Counted from the stretch's first letter, positions 32,526 to 44,885 are shown. The stretch: 64,000 nt of DNA from Chloranthus sessilifolius (GCA_021018995.1 CM037584.1:146709317-146773316), one strand, 5' to 3'. Notes: generated by a model not told the origin, from the sequence alone. Program-made: numbers and translations.

Positions 32526-35500
32526 ATGAGGGTACCACAACAACCCTATATACAATGTCGACCCGTCCTACGATTCAACCCTGAGATTAATATGGCCGGC
32601 AACGAGGGGAACCCCTTCACTCCCCTGACCACCAGTAATCATGATGACCAGAGAGAAAGCAACATTGGGCAGAATTTCACGGCCCGAAAACTTGTGGAAC
32701 TTAGTGTCCAAAAGTTGCAATTAGGAGGAAAGGAAGCAAAAGAACTACTCCGAGGCATGGTTGCTGCATACGAGACTGTCAGAGATCAATAGGAGCAAGA
32801 GGAGTGAGAGCAAAGACAGGAGGAAAGACTGTCTCCGACTTCAAGCACCCCGTCCCCTAGCGTGACTCCACCGAGGCAGACTGTGCACACCTTCATTACT
32901 AATAACCGGCAAGATAGAGCCCATCCCCAAACTACCAAGAAAGACACCAATGTAAGAATAGAGGATCTCTCAAGATTTTCGACGATTACATAGATAAGAG
33001 TGTAATGTCCCTGAGTTCTGACCTATGAATTGTATGCCTCAGTATGCGTGCTTGACGATCCATACGTTGAGGATCATGCTGATGGTCTATGTAATGTCTA
33101 TAGATCAAATCCGATGGATCGAATTTTGTATAGGTAGGTTAGATTATGAGTTAGTGAACGCACGTACACCAACTTTGGTGTAGCTGTGTTACACCTAAAC
33201 CCATGGCTTGTTAAAAGGGAAATAAATACCCTCATTTAATTTGCATTCAAAACCCTTCTTATTGCTGATCATTGAAGTTAAGAAGAGATAGAGAATCTTG
33301 GGCGTCGACTGTGAACTAAATGCGTGATCGATCCATCCTCGAAGCTAGTAGTTGAGGGTTTTGAGCGACGAATAGCCGTTGTTCGCTTGGTGGAACCCTA
33401 ATCTGATTTTGAAGCAAGGATTGAGGATTCAGATAGAATCAAGGTATGAAATTAAGGATAGGTTGCGAAATTTTGTTAAGGATAGTTTTTATTCAATTTC
33501 AGACCAAGAAATCACAAGGATTGAGGTCTGAATTGGGAAAGAAAAGAGAACATGTGTGAAAACCCAAGAACAAATGAAAGCTGTTCATTTCGACCGATCG
33601 AAATTCAATTTGATCAATCAAAATGGGCTTAAGGAGGAAGAATTCGATGTTTGAGGGAATTCGTTCAATCGAAATAAATTTTGATCGAACGAAGTGTGTT
33701 TTGATCGATCGAATTACACACTCAATCGATCGAAACATATAGAACAGAGATTTTGAAAAAGTCTGTTGAGAGGATTCCACTGATCAGAATATCCTCTATC
33801 GATCAAATTAGAAAATTCGATCGATTGAATTAAAATTCGTTCAATCGAACTGTGTTGATTGTCATTTAGCTTCTGAGGGATTCGACCGATCGAAATATTT
33901 TCGATCGATCGAATTATGTGATTTCGATCGACTGAATTGGGATTCGTTCAATCGAAATGTGTTGTAGTCAATTGGCTCTGTGAGGATTCGACCAATCAAA
34001 ATTATTTTCGATCGATCGAATTTGTGTCCGTTCGATCAAAAAGGCAGAATTGTTCGATCGAACTAAGAAATGATATATGCTTTGAGGAGTTCGACTGATC
34101 GAAATGAGATTCGATCGATCAAAAATGGGTTTTGATCGGTCGAAATAGGGATTCGATCGATCGAAATTGCCAGATTTTGGATTTTGTTAAGTTTGGACTG
34201 TGAGATTTTTTAGGAAAGTTGTTAGAGTATGTTTACCATAGTTCTAATGTGTGAACCATGGATTTTATATGTTTAGGTGACCTGACCTTGTGTAATGAAG
34301 AGCAAGCCCAAACCGCAGATTGAGCGCGTGCGGGTTAAGATTTTGAGGTAGGGAACACTTGATATCATGTGTATTTACTATATTAGCATGTGTGTTATAT
34401 CATGATGCAAATTTGGATTCAATCTTGTAAATTTTGTTTATAACTTCAAATTAAAAAGCCATGTGCATCATTATATTTCTGAATTGTGCAAGTGTTATGA
34501 AATCTTTCGAGATTCATTCCGATCTATGTATGTGGGTGTGACCTTCACATTTCGTTCTGACATTTGATATAAACTATAATTATTACTTTACACGGTGGTA
34601 AGCTATATGTATGCACAACGATTTAAGGTTTTGTGAATACTTGACCAGTACGGCGGACAATCTGTACACCTTTGTGCTATGTGCTTTGTTACTCCTACCG
34701 TATAACGGTAATTATGTTCGGCCAAGTGTCCACCTTTTTTGGGACCTTGGATATATGTGAAAAAGGTTCATATGAGCGACGATGGTAGGTATTCCATCAA
34801 GGGCTTGAGGCTATAGTTCCTCATTCTAATATTTTAAGTAAAGCACTTTAAGTTTTCTTTTCATATGTTGGAATGAAATGAGAGCATGTGTATGAATTTC
34901 AAACAAGCATTGTATGTGCCTTTCATGTCATGATAATCACACTGTGCATATACTCTGAAAATTTTTGCTTCATTATGCCATAAGATATATGTTGATGTTA
35001 TATAAACATGCTATGATTTTTTCCCTACTGAGCTTGGATGAAGCTCATTCCTCGACTAAATGTCACAGGTTCATGTGAAGGCATTGGAACAGAGATCTTG
35101 GAGAGGGAGGATCCTGAGTTATCACCTGGTGCGGATCTAGAAGAACTTTCCCCTGAGTGCTATTTCCTTTGTGCGATGCCAAACATAGTTGGCCTTAGGT
35201 TGAGAGAGTAGTATTTTGAGACGATGTGAAGAATACTTGTTTTATATGATAATTATAAATTAATTCCTTTAGGTGAACCATGTTTCGGTAAGGAATGGTC
35301 CTTATAGGTGGCTCTCGTCTGTTCTCTTTCCATAGGTGTTCATATGGAATTAGAACTGTCGTTTTGAGCTTTTGTGGATAGTACTAGTTCCATTATATTG
35401 TTATGATGGTTAGTTAGTATGGTTCTACTTTATTTTCGTTGTGCTACGTGAGGCTATGTAATGCGTTCGGGTTCGGCCTTAGTGCTAGCCCACTGACGAC

Positions 35501-37784
35501 ACAGGTTTCGGGGTGCTAAAATCTGGGCTGTCATAAAGAGAGAGCGTCCTGGATTATCGTTCGGATTTGACAAATTCTATCGGGACCTCGAGTTTAACTT
35601 ACCTACAGGATTCAAGCCGCCGAAGTTCAGTAACTACAACGATACCGAAAACCCAAATCACAATCTGGCATTATTCTGTAACGACTGTCAGCCCATTCGT
35701 GAAAACCAAGGGCTCCTAATCCACTACTTTCATAGATCGTTGGAAGGAGAGCCCTCGATTGGTTTGTCAGATTACAGCTCCACAGGATCGACACCTCCGA
35801 AGATCTGACCGACCAATTCCTGAACCAGTATAAGCATCTGATACAAGAAGCGGTCAGTCTTGGTGACCCAATGACAACTAAACAAGAACCCGAAGAGGAC
35901 TTCGCGGACTTCAAAAATTGTTGGAGGAAGCTTACAGCCCGCACCGGGAGCCAGATGAAAGAGAAGGATGCGATCTACATCATCATAGATAACGTTAGAG
36001 ATCCTCTTCAAAGCGCTCTTATTATAAGTGATTGCCCAGACTTCGATGCCCTTCACTTGCACGCTAACTGTATCCAATGACACATCAAGAGAGGAGACTT
36101 TGCCTTTTCGATAATAGCATCGCAGGTTGACTCTTTCAGTGACTCGAAGGCAAAAAACAATAAGAAAGCCTCCAGCTTTGAGCAAGTCAACATGGTTATC
36201 AATCGACAGAACTCTAAAATAGAAACTATCAACCAAGGAATCCTGGTCAAAATCAATACCAGAACCAGAATCAACAGCGGTACCCTAATCAAAACAAGAA
36301 CTAATATCAAAATTGGAACTAATACCCTAACCAAAATACCTACCAGAACCAGAATCATAATATAGCCCAAAATCGGCCAGCTAACCCTCAGAATTATAAC
36401 AACATACCCCCGCCCTAGAACTTCAACCAGCAAACCAGGGGTCCTTACCAACCAAAACGCGAACATTACCCTCCATTGCTCAACACCATCCCTAGCATCT
36501 TTTGCCTCCTTAGCAACCAGAACCTCATTTGATTCCCACCAGAATGACCAAGACCCTGGCCCGTAAATCTCAACTACAGTAAGTTTTGCCCATTTCATCA
36601 ATTCGCAGGACATAACTTCGAAGACTGTTGAGTTTTATAGGGCATGATCTATGACATGAATGATCAAAACCAAATTGACTGGGAGTCTCTCCAAAATTCC
36701 AACCCCAATCACAATCAACCCTCACAGAACCTATGGATCATTATAAACCCCATGCCTAACCATAACTAGGAACCAGTATCGCACATTACTACAATGGATC
36801 TCCCTAGCCGACTCCCCATTCATCCTTACCAGCATCAATCTGCCCAGTGCCCCAGCCGGCTCAATTGAACCCCCAAGACCTCTAGCCATCCGTATGCACC
36901 CCTCATTATTGATCACTTGAATCACACCTTCGGATTCTCCTCTATATTTGACCTTTAATCAGATCAGAGTCCAAGCATTTAGGGCACGGAGGCCCAACCT
37001 TCAAAGACTGCCGCCAGAATCCTTGACTCCCCCAAACCCTAAACCAACTCTACTGACATTGCCCCTCTACGACTCTGAACCCGAAGATAGTGGTATCCTC
37101 ACTCAAAACTTACCAGAGGTCGATGATGCTCCGGATCAAATGCCCCTCTATGATACTAAGCCTGAAGACGATGAAACCCCCATTCAATATTTGACACAGG
37201 TCGACAACACATTCGACCAAGGACCTGAAGCAATACCTCAATTCAAGCTAACCACCGAAACAGATAGACAGAATGAAGAGTCAACCAAGAAAGATGAACT
37301 AATCTCCACATTTCTGGAAGAAGAGGATTACACACAATACCTCCCCCCATGGAATGGCATAGCCCCAGTGCGTATCCCTGCTTCCAACGTCACTTCATTC
37401 TCTATGATCATTCCAAAAAGTTCATCAAGATGAATCGCCGTATAACCCGAGCACCAACAATCTGCGTACCCGGTACTTTCCCCGGGGAGAAGCAGAATAT
37501 GGGTGCTCAGCCATCGGAGAGAATAACATAAGAAAGGGAAAAAAACTTGTCTCCCTCGCCTCATGTGATTACTCCACCTCCATCCCCGGTGCCAGTACCT
37601 CAGCCACCACAACCGAACGCAATACAAAGCACATAGAGCCAGTAAAGAGCCAGCACTCGAGAGAGGCTAGGAGTATGATCTCCTATGACACCTTGAAAAA
37701 GTCTCAACATAGATATCAATACTTGAGCTTATCAATAAGTCACCCAAGCATCACCGACTACTAATGAAAGCGTTGGATGAGGCA
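32526..37784 (+). pseudogene. gag: Tat/Ogre-like gag, split by a solo LTR
   Basis: The N-terminal part is at 32526-33000; the reading then resumes at 35541 after the solo LTR. Tat-type gag landmarks: FKPPKFSNYNDTENPNHNL (about 35612-35665), LLIHYFHRSLEGEP (about 35710-35755), a DFKNCWRKL segment (from about 35908) and DALHLHANCI (to about 36078). An Asn/Gln-rich stretch at about 36190-36420 precedes a CPFHQFAGHNFEDC zinc-finger-like motif (about 36585-36630). An open frame, 36948-37433, is acidic and rich in Pro/Asp/Glu with two related segments (PLYDSEPEDSG, PLYDTKPEDDE). Stops and frameshifts lie throughout, and the frame ends at the Athila insertion in RLLMKALDEA. Confidence 0.72.
33001..35535 (+). 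repeat. Solo LTR of a chromovirus relative, TSD AAGAG
   Basis: TGTAATGTCCCTG to GGCTGTCATA (terminal CA decayed to TA), flanked by AAGAG at 32996-33000 and 35536-35540; 2535 bp. The host gag reads on across it. No internal region remains, so it formed by LTR-LTR recombination. It has TCGATCGA-rich palindromes at about 33590-34165, donor-like CAAG|GTATGA near 33442, acceptor-like TATGTTTAG|GTGACC near 34277, GAG|GTAGGGAACAC, GACCAGTACGGCGGACAAT and a hairpin at 35029-35047. Confidence 0.9.
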
Positions 37785-39192
37785 TGTGATCAGTCACAGA
37801 ATATACCATTTTATCACCCTTAACTTAATACTACTAGACCCTAGTTTGGTAGTAACAAGATAATGATGTGAAGATATTAAAGAAAATCAGTAAAAGAGAA
37901 CCAAAGTGTTTATCTTCATCAAAATGAACTCAACAAATAATAAGAAAAATGATTGAACGAGAAAGACGATTCGACACTTCTAAAAGCTAAGAATCGTGCT
38001 TTACGATTGAATGAAGTCAAAGAAATAAAAAATCATAATTTATGATTCTTCAGAAGATGTTCAAAGCAAAAGGCGATATATAAAGAAAGTGATCGATCGT
38101 AATATAGAATCATCCAAAGAGAAAGCTATAACAGAAGAGAGAAATCATGATTTACGATTTAACAAATAGAAGCTTCTCAGTGTTGCTGATCACGTGAAGA
38201 TCCACACCGCCATGCACCAAAATAGAAGAACTCCTGAATTAGAAATTTGGCAAATCACAGATCTAAGAAGATTGATGAAGAAGGACTCCTAAAGATCTTG
38301 ATTGCTGAAATTAAGGAGAAAATCTAGAAGCGCATGAACCAGTGAAAGCAAGGAAGATAAAATTAGGAATTTAAATTATATTAGGAATCTTTTGGTTTTA
38401 ATCGTTTCTTTTATTAGAATTAGATCACTGTAAACTGACCTCTTATGATCTATAAATAAGAGGGCTCGGCATAGGAATAATTTCATCGAAGAATTTATCA
38501 ACATCAATTGACCACTGAGGTTTGGGTTTTCTTCCAATACCCATTGTACATTAGATTTATCAAGTAAAATCATCCACAGTTCTCTAAGGCCTTGCTTGAC
38601 AATCAAGGCTGAGGAAGCTGAAAGATCAATCCTTTGGATGGTTCTACTTTGCTTTCTAGTTTAGATTTATTTTATTGCATATTTCCTGCTTTGTAAACAT
38701 CTTCAAGTTTTTTATTTGAATTGATGAGTCAAGTTGAGAATTTGTAGATTAGTGTAATGGTATTTTATTTTTCATCTACAATTCTTCTAGATTTGATTGA
38801 CACCCAAATTTTGGTTGGTTGCAGATTAGATTAAATCTGTATTGATAGGATTTTAGTTTTGATTGACGACCAATGTTAGGAGACTTGATATAGTGTAATG
38901 GTAGTTTTAATTTCATAAATATCTGAGAATAGAAGGAGACTAATTGACGACCAGGATCCAGAAGTTTAAAGATTAGGATTTATTTTCTTGCACTTTAGTT
39001 TAAACAATAACCATTCTTTTATTCATATTTCCCAAGTAGTTTAGAACCTTAAAGATAAATATACATTTTTTAAAATAAAAATATAAGGATAAATCACTTC
39101 CTCGTGGGAACGATCCTATACTAGCATTACAATTTCCATTGTGTGCTTGTAATAGGTTAAAACTTAATTAGAACAACATAAAAAGCATATCA
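37785..39192 (+). repeat. Athila-like LTR
   Basis: TGTGATCAGTCACAG to AAGCATATCA; about 1408 bp, inserted into the Tat-like gag. Inside are TATAAATA (about 38450), the CTCGTGGGAACGATCC segment typical of Athila LTR ends, and an Athila-type primer site directly after. No partner LTR was found, so the left end is inferred from the TG start and the break in the host reading frame. Confidence 0.72.
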
Positions 39193-39198
39193 AGTTTT

Positions 39199-39216
39199 TG
39201 GCGTTGCTGCCGAGGA
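39199..39216 (+). other. Primer binding site, Athila type
   Basis: TGGCGTTGCTGCCGAGGA, a decayed form of the TGGCGCCGTTGCCGGGGA (tRNA-Asp) site of Athila-like elements, following TCAAGTTTT. Confidence 0.75.
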
Positions 39217-39639
39217 AGCAGATTTTATTTTATATTTTTATTTTTTTAAAAGGAATTTATCTTTCTCTTTTTATTTTTCTTGATCACTTCTTAAGCTTTT
39301 ACAAGTTTTACTCAGAGTAGTGAATCCCAAGTTTCAACACTTCCCCTGATCAGAGAAGCTAGAGGTTCAGATTTATCTTCTCTCCCTGTTTTCTAAAATA
39401 AAAATGAAATAAACCCAAAAACAAAAATAAAAATCAAGTAAAATTAAAAACATAAAAATATATTTTTCTGGTGTATGCATCACACTCGATCTCAAAATTT
39501 AAATCTTTTTGAGTATTTAAATGTCATGTTGCCCCATTATACCCGAAGATGATAGGCTGGGAATGGGCGTATGCATTCCATCGAAGTGAATACGGTAACA
39601 CGTAAAACTCGCAATGGAATAAGCATCCTTATTTTAATT

Positions 39640-40020
39640 ATGGCTCAACAACAAGGACCCTTTGTTGTTGAGTCAAGCTATCCTCCTGCACATAATTTCT
39701 AATAGACCTACCTGCCACCCATGAGACCATATCAGCCATATGAGCAGTAGCAGTTTAGTCCTCCGAGCAGCGAATTTGATGACACAGTTGTTCAAATCCT
39801 TACGGATTTACAACAACAGTGGCATCAACGTTCCAAGGATTTATCCCAACTTGCTCAATTCTCTCAAGTTTTACATTCACACACACAATCCATTACGAAG
39901 CTAGAAGCCCAAGTTGGGCAGCTTGCTATGCAATTGGTGGAATGAGAGAGGCTCCAGTTACAGTCACGACCTGTGAGTAACTCAAGAGAACAAGTTTTTG
40001 TGGGAGAAACATCGATTTTT
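39640..40020 (+). pseudogene. gag: Athila-like gag remnant
   Basis: From MAQQQGPFVVESSYPP the frame continues with stops through PPSSEFDDTVVQIL and SITKLEAQVGQLAMQLVE (about 39890-39942) to SRPVSNSRE. The KLEAQVGQLA block followed by an RP-rich segment is characteristic of the C-terminal part of Athila-like gag. The capsid, pol and env-like regions are absent here. Confidence 0.6.
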
Positions 40021-42480
40021 GTAGTGCATGTCCAAATTATTCAATTTTATGAAGTGGCAGAGCCGTGGATAATAAAGTTGAGATTCCCACAACTGTGGAT
40101 GTCCCAAAAAAATTAAAGGATGAGCCTAAGAGAAACAAGGAAGTTTCTAGACCAGAAAAATATAACACTGAAAATCAAAAAAATAATAAAATAGTGTGCC
40201 TAATATTATGACTGAAGTATCATGTGTACCAGGTTACCTTTTCCTAATGCTTGCGGCGCACCGTCAATTTTTTATAAAAACTCAAAAAAAATAAAGGAGA
40301 ACATATTTTGTTCATATTCTCCAACTTAATTATCAAACGAGGATATGAAACCCTGAAATTTTTCTTTCCAGACGAAGATGGGTCAGTGATCATTATATCA
40401 CTGGAAGACCCTGAGTATGTCTGATATACTCATGGGCACTGTCGAGCTACTGACTCATTCGTAGAAAAATCCTGTAAAATATGTAAACTAACTCTTTTAT
40501 TTTGCTTTAGCTAAAAAAATTTTCTTAGTATGTTATGATTCAAATCATGGTAAAACACGATCGATCGTAAGATACTTCATGCTGTATAATATTATGTTCT
40601 CAAGTAATCGTATGGATTTACTATATCCTAAACCCCACAGGTATGAATTTTTTTTGTATCTCCTATTTTTTATGCCAGTGAGGACATTATCCAATTTAAG
40701 TTGTGGAGGGGATATAAACTTGTGTATATATTAGTTTAATTTTGTAAATAACACTTTAATTTTTGACTTGTGTATATATTAGTTTAATTTTATAAATAAA
40801 ACTTTATTTTTTGATATACAACTTGTGTATATATTAGTTTAATTTTATAAATAACACTACTTTTTGCATTACTTTTACCATTTTGCAGAAAAAAAAAAAT
40901 TTCTTTCTGTTTCAGTTTTAGTAGTTCTTAGTTTAGAATTTTGCTATTTAAACATTACATGTGAGTATGATAGACAAAAATATGATTCCAGAAACCTTAC
41001 AATCCATCGTAGTAGAAGTTTAACAACCAGAAATAGAACAATTACAATTCATATTTCAGCTCTTCAAGAGCACTATATCAATCGAATATTTGAAATAATA
41101 GGTTGATTTGAACTGCAATATTTAGACTAGTAGTTTCAAAATTATATAACCAGTGAGCTTCAAAGACTAATCTTTCCTTTCTTTGGAGAGAGAGACTGTT
41201 ATCTATTCAATTAAAATTCTTTGAACTTCTCTACTATTTTTATGAAAAATCTCATATTGCTGAACTTAGAATCAAAATATTCTATGATTATGATAACCTA
41301 TTTTTTTTATCTATAACTATCTATTAGAAATATCAAAACAATAAGGCATTTATGCTAACAAATTGTGAAGATGATTTAAGGCCATCTTTTGTTAACCAGA
41401 GCTAAAAAGTCAAAATCTTAGAAAATATATTATCCTTTGAACCCATATTAGAAGCTTTAACCAAATTTCTTTGTACCAAGATCTTATAAACCCTTAACTA
41501 TATATGCTACCCAAAACTTTTAACCTTCAACCCTTACAATTCCTGAAAGTTTAGAATACAAAAGAAGGAAAGAAGAGGGAGTGAAAGGAGTATAAGTCAC
41601 TAAAAAAAGGGTTATGCAATAAAAGGGTACAGCTGAAGAAATACGCACAATAAAAGAATATGGGAAAAGAATGAAAAGTCGTGAAAAGACGATTTCTAAA
41701 AGAAAAGAAAGGTTCTAAAGCAAAAAGCTTTCGAAAAGAATGAAAATCGTAAAAAAAAAAAGACATTTCTAAATCAAGGGACTTAAAATGGGATTTTACA
41801 AAAATAAGAATTAGTAAATAGGAAGAAGTTATCCAATTCCTGGATGCTTACTGAAGTATAAAAGAAAAGAAGAGAAGGAGATAGAGAAGGAAGAACTAAA
41901 TTCTCAGAAACCTTTGAATCATATCTACCTTTCTTTGGAACCTTTTAAACTTAAAGCCCCATTACAAGCTGAAGGAAAGACCTTTTTGATTTATGATTTG
42001 CAAAAGCATAAGCCTATTAGAGATGTGAATAATAGATACTATGGATTGCATAAGGAATCATATGAATAGAATTGATTATCCTTTGCATGAGATTCATGTT
42101 TTTTTAATTATCTTTTAAATAATTCTTCAAGAGATATCATACTGTGAGAACCACAAATTTTGATATATTTTTTAAAGTATGCCAATAGCGAGAGTTTGAT
42201 TGAAAATGTTTTCTAAATTTGCAGTTTAGATAAATTTATGATGAATAAACTTTTTACTGGTACACACACACTCCATGCTTTACAGAATCAAAATTGTTGA
42301 GTTCTGATTAAGGATAACTGTTAAGATGGAAAGTGGTGGTTAATGAAATCCTATATTTGGAAAAACATAACAACCATGTGATGATTAGATAATTAGTGTA
42401 TAAAATTAGTTTAGATTTTTTTACGTTTGATTAGTTTTGTTTTTGAAAAATATAAAAAGATTTGAAGTTTTTAGATAACT
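40021..42480 (+). other. Decayed Athila-like 3' region
   Basis: No gene. Traces of the Athila 3' region are visible: GGCACTGTCGAGCTAC (about 40434) and GAGGACATTATCCAATTTAAG then TTGTGGAGGGG (about 40679-40711). About 50-bp units (CTTGTGTATATATTAGTTTA) are repeated three times at about 40718-40861. The rest to 42480 is AT-rich with no recognised content. A 3' LTR was not found. Confidence 0.5.
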
Positions 42481-42499
42481 TCACTGAAAACCTTCAAGA

Positions 42500-44871
42500 G
42501 ACTACAACTCCTCCACTAGGGATCACCTACGGGTTTAAAGGCTTGTTGCATTTGCTAAACCGTGGAGCATTGATTGCCGGATTCAACGCGTTTGGAGCCG
42601 TTGAAGCAAAAGCTGGAGCCCTAGCCATTCCAACCTAGATCTTAATCAATTTGAGATTGATTGAAGGTGAGTTTTAAATTGAGGTTAATGCATAGATTAT
42701 AGATCATTAAATTCAGTCAAGAAGGGTTTAAAGGATATATTAAAGGCTTAGAGAAGAAAGGGAAAAGATATGGAAGAACAGCCAGAAAGGGGGCTGAATC
42801 AAACCAAATTAATTAATCGAAATTGGGATTCGATTAATCGATTTTGGTCTGAAAGTTGAAAAGTCAAGTAAACCCGATTTCGATTAATCGAATTAGATTT
42901 CAATTAATCGATTTAGAAGGTTGATTAATCGATTTGGAGATCAACTAATCGAATTAGATTTCGATTAATCGATTTGGAAGGTTGATTAATCGATTTGGAG
43001 ATCGACTAATCGACTAGGTACCTCCAGTGGCTGGAGAAACATGACCTGGGGAAATTGACTAATCGAGTTGAGAAATCGATTAATCGACTTTGGATTTCAA
43101 TTAATCGATTTGGGATCGACTAATCGATTTCAGACTTTCGACCACTCGATTTGAGAATCGACCTTACTATGTTGGAGATTTTGATTAATCGATTTGGGAT
43201 CGATTAATCGAATTTGAATCTCGATTAATCGATTTTGGGAATCGATTAATCGATTTGGACTTCGATTAATCAATTTTGGGAATCGATTAATCGAATTGTG
43301 TTTCGATTAATCAATTTTGGGAATCGATTAATCGACTTTGGCAGTTTTGCTTGACTTTATAGTATTACTTTGAGACTCATGAAGGGTCTAGGACCTTCTT
43401 CATTATATCTTTAGTGATATATTGCATGTGTTATAATGTACCATAGGTGGTATGTGTGAAAGCGAGCACAAGGAACTGCGTGGGACCTTGATGCTTGGAC
43501 CTCCAGAGAATTAAGGTAGGGAACACTTTGAATATGTACTTTAATTGTAAGAGCATGTATGTAGTGATATATTTATCAGAATTGAAAGTGTTTTAACTAT
43601 GAAAAGCTTTGTGAAAATGGGTGTGTGTGTGACACTAAGAATGCGATAAAGGCATCTATGTGATGCGAGTAACTAAGATCAAGTAATCTAATGAGAATGA
43701 GACATTCCCAGGGGATGAGAAAGTAATAAAGGCATCAGTGGATGCGAGTAAGTTATACATCGCAGGGATGTATATGTGATTGAATAATTATTGTTGAGGC
43801 CTAACTGATATAAGATAGCATTTTATACGGTGAACAACTATATGTAAAGCACATGTTATTTTTGTTATTTGAGATTTGTTTAGGATACCCCACCGACGTG
43901 GCTGGATAACCACGACTGACACGGTAGGATATCCGTGACCGGTACGATGGCCAATCCATACACCAGTGCGGAGGTCTATCCATATACAGTAAGCACATCC
44001 CAGGGATGTTGAGATGAGTTTTAATCCCGCCGCCTATTGAGAAAGGGGCTTGGGTCATATTCCCAGGGAATAAATTTTTACAACTGTCTATTTAGAAGAC
44101 GATGAAGGGTATCTCATCGGGGCTCGATGCTATATTGCTCGGGGATTACTTAAGTTGAAGATTTAAGTTTTTCTTTAGGCCTGTTCAGTGTCATTCATGA
44201 TAAATCAACAGTAAAGTAAGACATGCTAATTACCAGTGAACTTGAATGTAAATCATCAGTTGTTAAACTATTTTTCTAGCAAATGCATGGACTCATCATG
44301 CTTAGAATATCATGGAATATATGTGAGTTTTAATTTATATGTTCATTGTGTTGTTCCCTATTGAGCTAGGATGTAGCTCACCCCTTTAGACTATACGTCG
44401 CAGGTCCTTTGTTGGCAGCAGCTGAGGCTTCGGGAGGCGTTGATCCGGGTGATTCGGATTACGTGCCTGGAGACTAGTTGGAGGCTCCTCCCGAGGATTT
44501 CTTCTAGGAGACTCTGCTGTGTACTTTGACAGAGAGTAGTTTTTGAGAGTAGACTTGTACGGCTTGGTATCTCAAGCCTTTATTTTTGATAAACAATGTA
44601 ACTAAATTGGATTATTCTTTTGGCGAACCATCTGGGGTGATCTGTTTATCACCGATGGTTCGGATCGGTTCTCTGTTCATGCAGTAGCATGAAAGTAGAA
44701 CTGTCTTTTGTTATGCCAGATGGGCATGTTACTTTCCATTTTATGAAATTTTTTACCTTATTTATTTATGGTTGCTTGTTATACCAATGTTCCGTGAATA
44801 GTTTTGGGGCACGGTCTGGAGGATCGTGCTGATGGCACGGGTTTTGGGGTGTCGAAATCCGAATTGTCACA
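42500..44871 (+). repeat. 5' LTR of element D (left edge uncertain)
   Basis: Ends GAATTGTCACA at 44871. It aligns with the E LTRs from about 42560; the first few hundred bases expected from E (TGTAATATCCC...) are missing, so the LTR looks truncated or replaced at its left end. Modules: GAAG|GTGAGT (42667), TCGATTAATCGA cluster, CCATAG|GTGG (43446), TTAAG|GTAGGGAACAC (43516), GACCGGTACGATGG (about 43937), hairpin 44362-44380 and CGTCGCAG|GT (44403). Confidence 0.82.
42808..43336. repeat. TCGATTAATCGA palindrome cluster in D LTR
   Basis: Many copies of ATCGATTAATCGAATT, TTGATTAATCGATTTGG, GACTAATCGA and similar, spaced irregularly by about 10-30 bases, with CCAGTGGCTGGAG in the middle (about 43024). 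The 12-mer TCGATTAATCGA is its own reverse complement. Confidence 0.9.
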
Positions 44872-44873
44872 GT

Positions 44874-44885
44874 TGGTATCAAAGC
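44874..44885 (+). other. Primer binding site of element D
   Basis: TGGTATCAAAGC, one base different from the standard site (G to A). The same variant occurs in E, so it may be a family feature. Confidence 0.88.

Larger units (their letters stand above)
30552..37784 (+). mobile_element. Tat/Ogre-like Ty3/gypsy element, 5' part
   Basis: A 5' LTR beginning TGTAGACACCCC, a TGGCGATC-type primer site and a Tat-like gag running up to the linker before protease (RLLMKALDEA at about 37757-37784). It is interrupted by a solo LTR (33001-35535) and cut at 37785 by an Athila-like LTR. Protease, RT and the 3' LTR are not in the window. Confidence 0.8.

Noticed and set aside
35772..36613. Long minus-strand open frames opposite the Tat-like gag
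   Set aside because: They are antisense shadows of a biased N/Q-coding region; the plus strand carries recognisable gag blocks.
42808..43336. Could the palindrome clusters be a CRISPR array?
   Set aside because: Plant chromatin context, no fixed repeat-spacer period, repeats only 8-14 bp and inside LTRs.
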